From contig JAIRZR010000048.1 of the NCBI GenBank assembly GCA_031267155.1, forward strand, positions 1 to 8,479: DNA of 8,479 nucleotides. Direction: 5' to 3'. The notes under the pieces are model-generated. The model made no database searches and was not told where the DNA came from. It saw only the letters and a list, made by a program, of their open reading frames with translations. Every line of letters starts with the position of its first letter. The stretch's first letter is position 1. Position numbers and translations under genes: made by a program. The stretch comes from Prevotellaceae bacterium. GTDB lineage: Bacteria > Bacteroidota > Bacteroidia > Bacteroidales > UBA932. Positions 1 through 7,573 of this stretch are shown one piece after another.

Positions 1-2
1 AT

Positions 3-906
3 AAGAAAAACGGGTATGGACTGAACAGCAGGCAGCAGAAGCGGCAATTTAAAAAAGACCGTAAAGATGCCGGTCATTTCAGGGAACGTTATGAGGAATT
101 GGATGAGGAAAAGAGCAAAGCTGCGATTAAAATGCTCAAAGGAGCAGTAAAGAGCAGAATAACTGCAGGTTACGTTCTCATGGACAACTGGTTTGCAAGT
201 GATTATATGTTACAGTCAATCCGGTCAATACAGGGAGGTACCCTGCACGCGGTGGGTATGTGCAGGATAGACAGGCGCAGGTTTAAAGTGGATGACAGGG
301 ACTGTAACTCTCATACAGTCATAAAAATGAATGAAACGAAAAAAGACAGAGTTCGCACTTCGCGCAAATATCATTCACAGTATATGACGGTTGTTGCAAA
401 TTACAATGGAATACCTGTTAAATTATTCCATATCAAATATAAAAATGCAAAAAACTGGACATTGCTGCCTGCCACAGACCTCTCGCTTTCATTTGCAAAG
501 GCTATGGAACTGTATCAAATCCGGTGGAGCATTGAGGCAATGTATAAGGAATGCAAACAGTATTTGAGGCTCGGGAAGGCTCAAAATACCGATTTTTACG
601 GACAGATTGCAGATGCTTCGCTTACTTTGATTACATACACCATATTAACTCTGTCTAAACGGTTTGAAGCATATGAAACAATGGGTATGCTCTTCAGGGA
701 TACACAGAAGGAGATGCTCGAAAAAAACACTGTGTGAAAGAATTGCTGATGTATTTATTAAAACTGTCACTGATTTGCTGGAATTTTTCTCCATTGATAT
801 TGATGAAAGTATCAGTCGAATTATTTCCTCCAGGGATGCGGATAATAATGTGATTATATTATTAAATGCAGTATATAAGGCAAATACGGATAACGGTAAC
901 TTATAA
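3..906 (+). pseudogene. IS4-type DDE transposase, 5' end outside the window, frameshifted near its 3' end
   Basis: This is the C-terminal two thirds or so of a cut-and-paste transposase. The frame is open from base 3, so the true start lies left of the window; the TTG at 99 is internal. The segment VLMDNWFAS (Asp codon 183-185) fits the second catalytic Asp. YQIRWSIEAMYKECK (513-557) matches the IS4-family signature Y-2-R-3-E-6-K exactly, with the catalytic Glu at 534-536. The first catalytic Asp should lie upstream. The frame stops at 735-737, just after a run of seven A (721-727). Dropping one A rejoins a frame reading EKTLCERIADVF and continuing to TAA at 904-906, which looks like the normal C-terminus. 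The gene is therefore split by a one-base indel, unless polymerase slippage on the A run rescues it or the base is a sequencing error. The IS right end was not located. Family assignment is firm; the subgroup is not. Confidence 0.85.
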
Positions 907-925
907 AATATCATATAAAATATCG
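902..925. repeat. 12-bp tandem duplication after the transposase stop
   Basis: TATAAAATATCA (902-913) is followed directly by TATAAAATATCG (914-925), 11 of 12 bases identical. It overlaps the transposase stop codon and may lie near the right end of that IS, but no terminal inverted repeat can be assigned because the left end is outside the window. Confidence 0.5.
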
Positions 926-995
926 CTGATTATCAATCTAATACAAAATCAACAATACTCTGTTTCTTTATGTTGAAATCCAAGCGTGGATAAGA

Positions 996-1108
996 CTGCC
1001 TGGAAGGCAGGACTTAAAAATACAGTTCTGCCTTGCAGGCAGTGGTCGGAATGTGACTGTTATCCGCAGGTCGCGACCTGCGGATATGAAAATAAAGCCC
1101 TTCGGGCT
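996..1108. repeat. Cluster of four short palindromes, one a perfect 26-bp palindrome
   Basis: Four hairpin-forming units lie within 113 bp in a gene-free stretch. Two share the same arms: CTGCCT-GGA-AGGCAG (996-1010) and CTGCCT-TGC-AGGCAG (1028-1042). The third is a perfect 26-bp palindrome at 1061-1086, with half-site TATCCGCAGGTCG and no loop. The fourth is AGCCC-TTC-GGGCT (1096-1108). None is followed by a T-run on either strand, so they are not ordinary terminators. Short ORFs cross the region on both strands but look like by-products of the repeats. The function is unknown; dispersed palindromic repeats or recombination scars are possible. Confidence 0.75.
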
Positions 1109-1166
1109 GTCTGCGGTCGCCTTGTCTGCGGTCGCCCTATATACATTCGCCCTGTCTGCATTCACA
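1107..1166. repeat. Decaying 15-bp tandem repeat, four units
   Basis: Four consecutive 15-mers occur: CTGTCTGCGGTCGCC (1107-1121), TTGTCTGCGGTCGCC (1122-1136), CTATATACATTCGCC (1137-1151) and CTGTCTGCATTCACA (1152-1166). The first two differ by one base, and the last two have diverged while keeping the period. Read on the minus strand the period gives an ADKAT-like pentapeptide, but there is no credible gene context, so I treat it as non-coding. It abuts the palindrome cluster. Confidence 0.7.
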
Positions 1167-1196
1167 ATTTTTCTACATTCAAATAAAACCCGATCC

Positions 1197-1235
1197 AAAA
1201 TTCAAAATTCAAAATTATCTAAAGACTCTTTAGAT
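1197..1235. repeat. 7-bp AAAATTC repeats followed by a 9-bp-arm palindrome
   Basis: AAAATTC (1197-1203), AAAATTC (1204-1210) and AAAATTA (1211-1217) form a 7-bp tandem. It runs into a hairpin with perfect 9-bp arms, ATCTAAAGA (1217-1225), centre C1226, and TCTTTAGAT (1227-1235). On the minus strand the hairpin is followed by AATTTTGAATTTT, so it could be a weak terminator for leftward transcription from the DUF4469 fragment. Confidence 0.55.
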
Positions 1236-1241
1236 TCCCGT

Positions 1242-1381
1242 CCTTTGGCATGGGGGAGACAGACTGTCCGGCATGTGATGAATGATTACGGTAAAAAATC
1301 ATGAAATCATTCAGTCAGAAATCAAAAGAATCATTCAATTTAAAGGAATCACATCCCGGATTCCGCTCCCCCGTCCAAAGG
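1242..1381. repeat. 140-nt imperfect inverted repeat, MITE-like or structured RNA
   Basis: Five complementary blocks nest in order. They are CCTTTGG (1242-1248) with CCAAAGG (1375-1381), GGGGGAG (1252-1258) with CTCCCCC (1366-1372), TCCGG (1267-1271) with CCGGA (1356-1360), ATGTGA (1273-1278) with TCACAT (1349-1354), and TGAATGATT (1279-1287) with AATCATTCA (1329-1337). That is 34 base pairs in one arm around a loop of about 40 nt. A smaller alternative hairpin, GGAATC (1345-1350) with GATTCC (1359-1364), competes inside the right arm. It ends 8 nt beyond the DUF4469 stop, so it could form the 3' end of that transcript, or it may be a small non-autonomous mobile element. No gene is seen from 907 to 1389. 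Confidence 0.7.
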
Positions 1382-1389
1382 CTGTTCCA

Positions 1390-1806
1390 CTATTCCACTG
1401 TTGCAGTCCTCGGCGCTTTAAGCAGAAAACTTACAGCGTACTGCATTGTTACTTCCAGCAGATAGGTACCGGATGCCAGTTCCGGAATCACCACGATCAA
1501 CTCCGAAGGGTTATTGACCGCGACGTCGGAATCGTCCACCCTGATCCGTTCGGTGGTGTCCCGGTTCACGAAATAAATACCGTTCGCTTCATTTTCGCCC
1601 GCAATTTTGATTTTGTTACCTGTAATTTTCAGGTTACGGTTCGGAGTGAGCAGGTCGTTCACACTTCCCGACTTCATGTCGATAATCTGGGCAATGACAG
1701 TGTCCGTATCAGCCACTCCAAAGATTTCGACCATCACGTTTCCGAGTTCCTTTCTGAGCGCGCCCTGATAAAACTCGAAAAGCAGCGTGTGCTGTTGAAA
1801 AGGCAA
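1390..1806 (-). pseudogene. DUF4469-domain protein, C-terminal fragment
   Basis: The 138-residue minus-strand reading is protein-like: GSVNDLLTPNRNLKITG at about residues 47-63, ENEANGIYFVN at 71-81, then NNPSELIVVIPELASGTYLLEVT at about 98-120. This pattern is what I recall for the Ig-like DUF4469 domain of Bacteroidota proteins. Those proteins normally carry an N-terminal IHF/HU-like DNA-binding domain of roughly a hundred residues, and here it is missing. The first codon available is TTG at 1806-1804. The frame stays open only to 1848, where a TGA (1851-1849) closes it, and no ATG lies between. A GGGAGAG stretch sits upstream of the TTG, so translation is not excluded. The C-terminus (TATVE, stop) also seems a few residues short. 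The plus-strand ORF across the same bases is a shadow. Most likely a 5'-truncated remnant; identity by recall, moderately sure. Confidence 0.65.
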
Positions 1807-1927
1807 TAATAAAACTCTCCCAATTATCTGTACAGATAGATATTTTTTTCAGGTTCATATTAAAAAATATATTACTTTTACGCTGTAATTATTAATTGGA
1901 TATTAATTAAAAAAAAGTGTTAAGAGC

Positions 1928-2659
1928 ATGAAAATAAATCGTATAATAACTGCAGTATTTCTCTGTGTATTTGCATTTGCAAATATTTATGCAAGGAAAA
2001 TCCCTGTTCCCGAAGTATTAAAAGGGCACAAGGATAGAATTTTGTTTACAAAATTAAAGGACAAAGTGAAGATTACGCCTTTGTTTAACGGTAAGAATCT
2101 TGACGGGTGGTACACGTTTTCAAAGCATGGCGTAAATAATGACGTCGAAAAGGCTTTCAATGTCGAAAACGGGATTATTCATCTTGCCGGGGAGAGCATG
2201 GGATATCTCTGTACCAAAGATTCTTACAGGAACTATTACCTTCGCGTGGTTTTTCGCTGGGGCGAAAAGAAATATCCTCCCCGCCAAAACAGCCGGCGCG
2301 ACAGCGGAATACTCTATCATTTTCCCGCTGCGTCAAAAGATGAAATCTGGCCGAAATCCATTGAATGTCAGATTCAGGAAGAAGACTGCGGAGACTACTG
2401 GTGCGTGGGAGGAGCTACTGCCGATTCGCCAAATCAGAAAATCGACAACCGCATCGTCCGTACCGCCAACTTTGAAAATCCGGGACAGGAATGGAATACC
2501 ATCGAAGTCATCTGTATCGACAGCAAATCGGAGCATTACGTGAACGGACATCTGGTGAACCATGCAGAAAATCTCAGCGTTTCCGAAGGTAAAATTCTCC
2601 TGCAACTGGAAGGCGCTGAAATTTTTTACAGGACAGTGGAATTATTACCCCTAAAATAA
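1928..2659 (+). CDS. Secreted DUF1080 protein (3-keto-disaccharide hydrolase-like)
   Basis: The 243-residue protein has a signal peptide: KINR, a hydrophobic core, and a likely signal peptidase I site after IYA (residue 22), so it should act in the periplasm or outside. The rest is one DUF1080 domain, a concanavalin-like jelly roll: LFNGKNLDGWY (52-62), DSGILYHF (125-132), a WPKSIECQIQE strand (141-151), GDYW (155-158), EWNTIEV (188-194), YVNG (204-207) and the closing GKILLQLEGAEIFYRTVEL (221-239). Family members are annotated as 3-keto-disaccharide hydrolases or other sugar-binding enzymes; the substrate cannot be read here. ATG 1928 is chosen because it starts the signal peptide. It is the first gene of the operon, 18 nt before the ABC ATPase. 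The 120 nt upstream hold no clear promoter: TACTTTTA (1873-1880) and TATTTTTT (1841-1848) each miss TAnnTTTG by one base. Confidence 0.88.
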   Translation: MKINRIITAVFLCVFAFANIYARKIPVPEVLKGHKDRILFTKLKDKVKITPLFNGKNLDGWYTFSKHGVNNDVEKAFNVENGIIHLAGESMGYLCTKDSYRNYYLRVVFRWGEKKYPPRQNSRRDSGILYHFPAASKDEIWPKSIECQIQEEDCGDYWCVGGATADSPNQKIDNRIVRTANFENPGQEWNTIEVICIDSKSEHYVNGHLVNHAENLSVSEGKILLQLEGAEIFYRTVELLPLK

Positions 2660-2677
2660 ATCTGTTACAGTACAAAT

Positions 2678-3388
2678 ATGGAAATTATTAAAATCGAAGA
2701 CATCAGTAAAATCTATCAGGTCGGCAATCAGGAAGTAAGAGCTTTGGACGGAGTTTCGCTGTCCATCAATCGCAATGAGTATGTTGCAATTATGGGTCCG
2801 TCGGGTTCGGGAAAATCGACACTGATGAACATGCTGGGATGCCTGGATACGCCAACAAAAGGCAAATACGTTCTCAACCAGATAGACGTCAGCGAGATGG
2901 AGGACAATGCCCTTGCGGAAGTAAGAAACAAGGAAATAGGTTTTGTTTTCCAGACTTTTAACCTGCTTCCGCGCTATTCGTCCCTCGAAAACGTCTGCCT
3001 GCCGCTGATTTATGCCGGAGTGCAGAAACATGAACGGATCAGGCGCGGAATGGAAGTTCTGGTAAATGTGGATCTGGATAACCGCAAAGACCATAAGCCC
3101 AACGAACTGTCCGGAGGACAGCGGCAGCGTGTCTCCATAGCAAGAGCGCTGGTAAACAGTCCGTCCATAATTCTGGCTGACGAGCCGACCGGAAACCTCG
3201 ACTCCAAAACTTCGATTGACATTATGCATATTTTCGAAGAAATATATACTAAGGGAAACACGATAATCGTCGTTACCCACGAAGAAGAAATTGCATCGTA
3301 TGCCCGTAGAATTATCCGCCTGAGAGACGGTAAAGTCGAAAGGGACTACCTGAACAGAAAGCCCGCTTTGGAAACAATTAAAAATTAA
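2678..3388 (+). CDS. ABC transporter ATP-binding protein, MacB/LolD type
   Basis: A complete 236-residue nucleotide-binding domain that should hydrolyse ATP on the cytoplasmic face of a membrane permease. Visible motifs are Walker A GPSGSGKST (40-48), the Q-loop glutamine in FVFQTFNLLPRYSSLENV (Q92), signature LSGGQRQRVSIARAL (144-158), Walker B IILADEP (164-170), D-loop GNLDS (172-176) and the H-loop histidine in VVTHEEE (H201). The tidy 'NLLPRYSSLENVCLPLIYAG' region and the length fit the MacB/LolD/FtsE group. Members of that group normally pair with an FtsX-fold permease, either fused or adjacent. None is encoded here: the next gene, 12 nt on, is an RND adaptor. Either it serves a permease encoded elsewhere or it is left from a MacAB-like system. 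All catalytic residues are intact, so it is unlikely to be decaying. Confidence 0.93.
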   Translation: MEIIKIEDISKIYQVGNQEVRALDGVSLSINRNEYVAIMGPSGSGKSTLMNMLGCLDTPTKGKYVLNQIDVSEMEDNALAEVRNKEIGFVFQTFNLLPRYSSLENVCLPLIYAGVQKHERIRRGMEVLVNVDLDNRKDHKPNELSGGQRQRVSIARALVNSPSIILADEPTGNLDSKTSIDIMHIFEEIYTKGNTIIVVTHEEEIASYARRIIRLRDGKVERDYLNRKPALETIKN

Positions 3389-3400
3389 GTAAATAATACC

Positions 3401-4462
3401 ATGAAGATTCTTAATCGCTTTACTGCCATCATAACCGCATCAGGATTACTGCTTGCCGGATGCAGCGAAAACCGGCAGGACATTAACAGCGACATTGCCA
3501 CTCCCGTAACCGTCAGGGAACTGAAAAAGGGTTCAATAAGCAAGCTGATTAATACCACGGGGACAGTTCTGTCCACCTATAATGTGGATCTGAATTCCAT
3601 GATGAGCGGAATATACCGTCTGCAAACCAATCCGCAGACGGGCAAGCCGTTCAAGCTTGGCGACAGGGTGTCCAAAGGGCAGCTAATTATCCATCTGGAA
3701 GACAGGGAATACGAAAACGGAATCGCGCTCGATTCCAGGGAACTCAATCTGGAAATAGCGGAACAGGAACAGATTAAACAGAAAGCGCTGTTCGAAAAAA
3801 ACGGAGCTACGCGGTTTGACATGCGCAACTCCGAAGTGAAAGTAATCGACGCCCGCCACGGTCTGGAAAACGCCAGGCTCAATCTGGAAAAGACTGACAT
3901 CAAGGCTCCTTTCGACGGCGTGATAGTCAATCTGCCGCACTATACTCCGGGCGTGAAGGTGGAGCAGGGCAAACCGATGATCGGAATCATGAACTATTCG
4001 TATATGTACATGGATATCAATCTGCCGGAGAGCGTCATCTCTTACATGAAAACCGAACAGCCGGTTCATATCACGCACTACACCATTCCCAACGACACGC
4101 TCAGGGGAGTTGTAAGCGAGCTGTCTCCCGCCATCAGCATCGAAACCCGCACGTTTAAGGGAAAGATACTTGTTCAGAACGACAAACTGATACTGCGTCC
4201 CGGCATGTTTGTAAAAGCTGATGTTATTGTGGATAATGCTGAAAACTCGATAATTATTCCCAAGGAAATCATACAGTCCAGCCGAAACAGAAAGCATGTA
4301 TATATTGTGGAAAAAAACACGGCTGTCCGGCGTGACATACGGACAGGGCTTGAGGATGAAAATAATGTGCAGGTGCTTGAAGGTTTGAACGAAAACGACA
4401 ATCTTGTTATTCGCGGATTTGAGACATTGAGGGAAAACAGTAAAGTGAAAGTGCAAAAATAG
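3401..4462 (+). CDS. RND efflux periplasmic adaptor lipoprotein (membrane fusion protein)
   Basis: A 353-residue AcrA/HlyD-type adaptor that would bridge the inner-membrane pump and an outer-membrane channel. The N-terminus is a lipoprotein signal with lipobox LLAGC, lipidated at Cys21. The first half of the lipoyl (barrel-sandwich) domain is at about 63-104 (GDRVSKGQLIIHLED) and the second half at about 164-195 (TDIKAPFDGVIVNLP). Between them a charged, probably coiled-coil hairpin spans roughly 107-164. The beta-barrel follows at about 202-280, ending RPGMFVKADVIVD (266-278), then a membrane-proximal domain. The first lipoyl half holds a short extra segment, NPQTGKP (77-83). It is somewhat short for an AcrA-type protein. 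It lies 12 nt after the ATPase and 9 nt before the pump, so the pump is its likely partner, though MacA-like use with the ATPase cannot be excluded. Confidence 0.92.
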   Translation: MKILNRFTAIITASGLLLAGCSENRQDINSDIATPVTVRELKKGSISKLINTTGTVLSTYNVDLNSMMSGIYRLQTNPQTGKPFKLGDRVSKGQLIIHLEDREYENGIALDSRELNLEIAEQEQIKQKALFEKNGATRFDMRNSEVKVIDARHGLENARLNLEKTDIKAPFDGVIVNLPHYTPGVKVEQGKPMIGIMNYSYMYMDINLPESVISYMKTEQPVHITHYTIPNDTLRGVVSELSPAISIETRTFKGKILVQNDKLILRPGMFVKADVIVDNAENSIIIPKEIIQSSRNRKHVYIVEKNTAVRRDIRTGLEDENNVQVLEGLNENDNLVIRGFETLRENSKVKVQK

Positions 4463-4471
4463 CAGGCAGTC

Positions 4472-7400
4472 ATGAAAAATATTGTGAAATTTGCTGTCAA
4501 CAATCCTGTAACTGTCAGTATGGTGGTTCTGGGCGTTCTTTTGCTCGGGAAAATATCCTACGACAAGCTGAGCGTGGATCTGTTTCCGGACTTGAATAAC
4601 CCGCGGCTTTTTGTCGAAATAAAAGCCGGCGAACGTCCTCCCGAAGAAATCGAAAAGCAGTTTGTAAAAAACATGGAGTCGATGGCAATTCGCCAGAACG
4701 ATGTGGTACAGGTGTCTTCAATCGTGAAATCGGGTTCCGCACGCATTACCGTAGAATATGGCTGGGATAAAAACATGGACGAGGCTTTCCTCGATCTGCA
4801 AAAGATTATGAGCCCGTTTTCCCAGAACTCCGCCATTACCGAACTGAAAATCACCCAGCACGACCCCAATATGGCGCCCATTGTACTGATCGGGATGTCG
4901 CACAAAAATATCACCGACATGGCGGAACTGAGAAGAGTGGCGGAAAATTATATCCGCAATGAACTTGTTCGCCTGGAAGGCGTTGCCGAAGTCGAGCTCT
5001 CGGGTGAGGAAGAAATCCGGCTGATCATCGAAACCGATCCGTACAGGCTGGACGCCTTCAAACTGAAGATGGAAGATATTGCCGGACGCATAGAATCGAA
5101 CAATCAGACGATTTCAGGCGGGCGCGTCAGTGAGCTGGGCCTGCAGTATCTAGTCAAAAGTTCCACAATGTTTGTCTCCGAAGAGGATTTTGAGAACCTG
5201 ATTGTCGGATATAAGCCGGTCGCCGGCGCACAGACCGGAAACACCGCGGCACAGACTGGAAATGCCGAAGCAGCAAACAGTAACGACAAGGCGCCCCTGC
5301 TGCTGAAGGAAATCGCTTCCGTCAGATTCGAGAATGTACGTCCGAGAAACATTGTGCGCATCAACGGCGAAAGAAGCATCGGCCTGTCGATTTACAAGGA
5401 AATGCGTTTCAATACTGTGAATGTCGTCAACGGGATAAGCCGTCAGCTGGCTGTCATCGAACAGGCTTTGCCGGGGTATAACTTCCGCGTAATCACCAAT
5501 CAGGGCACGTTCATCAAAACGGCTATCGACGAGGTGAAGGAAAGCGCCATTGTCGGCGTTATTCTTGCCGTGCTTGTGCTTTTCGTTTTTCTGCGAAGGA
5601 TAGGCGCCACTTTGATTGTGAGCCTTGCAATACCCATATCCATAGTGGCGACATTCAATTTGATGTTTTTCAATGGACTGAGCTTGAATATCATGACCCT
5701 GGGCGGACTGGCGCTCGGAGCGGGAATGCTGATAGACAATGCTATTGTGGTTATCGAGAGCATATTCCGGAATCAGGAAAAGGGAAGCGGACTGAAAGAG
5801 GCTATCATCACGGGAACTTCGGAGGTGGCGGGAGCGATAACCGCTTCGACATTAACGACTGTCGTTGTATTTCTTCCTATCGTTTATCTGCACGGCGCCT
5901 CGGGAGAACTGTTCAAGGATCAAGCCTGGACGGTAAGCTTTTCGCTTCTTTCGTCATTATTTGTAGCCATACTGGTCATTCCGGCGATGTATAACAGGGT
6001 ATCGAAAAAGAGTGAATACAAGCCAGTTAAATCCATACGCCTGAACTGGTACAGCCGCATGTTGCCTAAACTGATACGGCGCAGCCGGCTTGTAATCGCG
6101 GTCTCGGTACTGCTGCTTGCAGGCTCTGCTCTGCTGCTTCCGCATATCGGTACAGAATTTATGCCGCGCACTGAAAGCAAGGGATTTACCATCACAGCCC
6201 GAATGCCGGAAGCTACCCGTCTGGAACGTACAGGCGCAGCGGTCGCAAACCTCGAAGGCCTGCTTCACGAAATCACGGGCGATTCATTAATAACGATATA
6301 CAGCCACATCGGCGAAGGCAGCGGTCTGGAAAACGCTGTTTTCGAGGGGGAAAACACCGCCATGATGAAGGTAATCCTTTCTCCCGCATGCAAGCTGTCT
6401 CCGGAAACGGTTATCGCTCAACTGATAGAAACGGCACAAAACCCCGACGGGCTGGAACTATCTGTTCAGCAGGAAGAAAACTCGCCGGGTTCGGTTCTGG
6501 GAAACGAAGCGGCTCCCCTGATTGTCGAAATCAAGGGTGAAGAATTGCCCGAAATAGCTGCAATCACCGAAGAAGTCAAAAAACGCATGTATGAGGTCAA
6601 TGGCCTGTACAATATCGTTTCGTCCATCGAGGACGGCGCTCCGGAACTGACTGTCTCTGTTGACCGTACGGTCGCCGGCATCAACAACATAAGCGTCGGT
6701 ACCGTTATCGAACAGCTGAAGCAGCAGCTTGGCGGAAAAGACGCCGGACAGATGGAATATCGTGGAGAAATGCGCAGCATAGTTATCAGAGTACCCGATA
6801 TTTCCATTAATACTCTTGGCTCGCTGATTATAAAAAACGGAGACAGGGAATATCGCCTGCAGGAAATCTGCACTGTCAAACAGACGCAGGCTCCAAAGGA
6901 AATATTCCGGCGCAATCAGGACAGAATCAGCAAGGTCATGGCAAATATCGACTCAAACAAGTCTTTAGACAAGCTCGCCCGGGATGTGCGCCTTGCCGTG
7001 GAAAATATCGAACTGCCTGCAAACTACTCTGTAAAGCTTACCGGCGAAGAGGAAAAACGGCAGGAATCGATGAACAGCCTCATGTTTGCGATGATCCTGT
7101 CGATTGTGCTGGTTTACATGGTGCTGGCTTCACAGTTTGAGTCCCTGCTTCATCCGTTTACCATACTCCTCACAATACCTCTGGCTATGGTTGGCGCTGT
7201 GCTGCTGTTTTTTATCACGGGAACAACTGTTAATATAATGGGCATAATCGGCACAGTGATGCTGGCAGGCATCGCCGTGAACAATTCCATTATCCTGGTC
7301 GACCGTATTAACCAGTTGAAGTCTTCGGGAATGGAACTCGCCGAGGCTATCGTGCAGGCCGGTCAACAGCGTATCCGCCCGATTATTATGACCAGCCTGA

Positions 7401-7573
7401 CAACAATACTGGCTCTGCTCCCGATGACATTCAATATCGGCGAAGGCAGTTCGCTGCGTTCGCCCATGGCTATAGCTGTCGTCGGAGGATTAATTACTTC
7501 AACTCTAATGAGCCTGATCGTTATTCCTTGCGTTTATTATGTTTTCGAACGATTGAAGAAAGTTAAAGGCTGA
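4472..7573 (+). CDS. AcrB/HAE1-type RND efflux pump, inner-membrane subunit
   Basis: The 1033-residue length and two-fold internal repeat are typical of RND exporters that drive substrate from periplasm and inner membrane into an outer-membrane channel using protons. TM1 is at about 11-28, followed by LSVDLFPDLNNP (33-44). TM2-TM6 start near 359, TM7 is near 538-556 followed by LPHIGTEFMP (556-565), and the second TM bundle starts near 870. TM4 reads LIDNAIVVIES: D422 matches AcrB Asp407 while N423 replaces Asp408. TM10 reads GIAVNNSIILVD: N937 occupies the place of AcrB Lys940. TM11 keeps RPIIMTSL. This DN/NN version is known in many non-proteobacterial RND pumps, so it need not mean loss of function. 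A duplicated AQTGN segment (253-266) lies in a periplasmic loop. Substrate cannot be predicted. It is the last gene of the operon, and no TolC-type gene follows. Confidence 0.95.
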   Translation: MKNIVKFAVNNPVTVSMVVLGVLLLGKISYDKLSVDLFPDLNNPRLFVEIKAGERPPEEIEKQFVKNMESMAIRQNDVVQVSSIVKSGSARITVEYGWDKNMDEAFLDLQKIMSPFSQNSAITELKITQHDPNMAPIVLIGMSHKNITDMAELRRVAENYIRNELVRLEGVAEVELSGEEEIRLIIETDPYRLDAFKLKMEDIAGRIESNNQTISGGRVSELGLQYLVKSSTMFVSEEDFENLIVGYKPVAGAQTGNTAAQTGNAEAANSNDKAPLLLKEIASVRFENVRPRNIVRINGERSIGLSIYKEMRFNTVNVVNGISRQLAVIEQALPGYNFRVITNQGTFIKTAIDEVKESAIVGVILAVLVLFVFLRRIGATLIVSLAIPISIVATFNLMFFNGLSLNIMTLGGLALGAGMLIDNAIVVIESIFRNQEKGSGLKEAIITGTSEVAGAITASTLTTVVVFLPIVYLHGASGELFKDQAWTVSFSLLSSLFVAILVIPAMYNRVSKKSEYKPVKSIRLNWYSRMLPKLIRRSRLVIAVSVLLLAGSALLLPHIGTEFMPRTESKGFTITARMPEATRLERTGAAVANLEGLLHEITGDSLITIYSHIGEGSGLENAVFEGENTAMMKVILSPACKLSPETVIAQLIETAQNPDGLELSVQQEENSPGSVLGNEAAPLIVEIKGEELPEIAAITEEVKKRMYEVNGLYNIVSSIEDGAPELTVSVDRTVAGINNISVGTVIEQLKQQLGGKDAGQMEYRGEMRSIVIRVPDISINTLGSLIIKNGDREYRLQEICTVKQTQAPKEIFRRNQDRISKVMANIDSNKSLDKLARDVRLAVENIELPANYSVKLTGEEEKRQESMNSLMFAMILSIVLVYMVLASQFESLLHPFTILLTIPLAMVGAVLLFFITGTTVNIMGIIGTVMLAGIAVNNSIILVDRINQLKSSGMELAEAIVQAGQQRIRPIIMTSLTTILALLPMTFNIGEGSSLRSPMAIAVVGGLITSTLMSLIVIPCVYYVFERLKKVKG
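5228..5269 (+). repeat. 21-bp in-frame tandem duplication in the RND gene
   Basis: Two adjacent 21-bp units (5228-5248 and 5249-5269) encode AQTGNTA and AQTGNAE, followed by a polar AANSND stretch. This adds a flexible, low-complexity insert to the first large periplasmic loop of the pump. The units differ at several bases, so the duplication is not recent. Confidence 0.7.

Noticed and set aside
968..1304. Short ORFs on both strands across the palindromes, with ADKAT or LSAVA pentapeptides
   Set aside because: The pentapeptides follow from the 15-bp period of the DNA. Reading frames start and end in unrelated hairpins and no family is recognisable.
1282..1809. 175-residue plus-strand ORF
   Set aside because: It is the antisense of the DUF4469 fragment, whose minus-strand translation is clearly the protein-like one. 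The ORF's beginning lies in the inverted repeat.
3683..4456. 257-residue minus-strand ORF antisense to the adaptor gene
   Set aside because: Shadow of the adaptor reading frame: histidine- and phenylalanine-rich, and with no domain.
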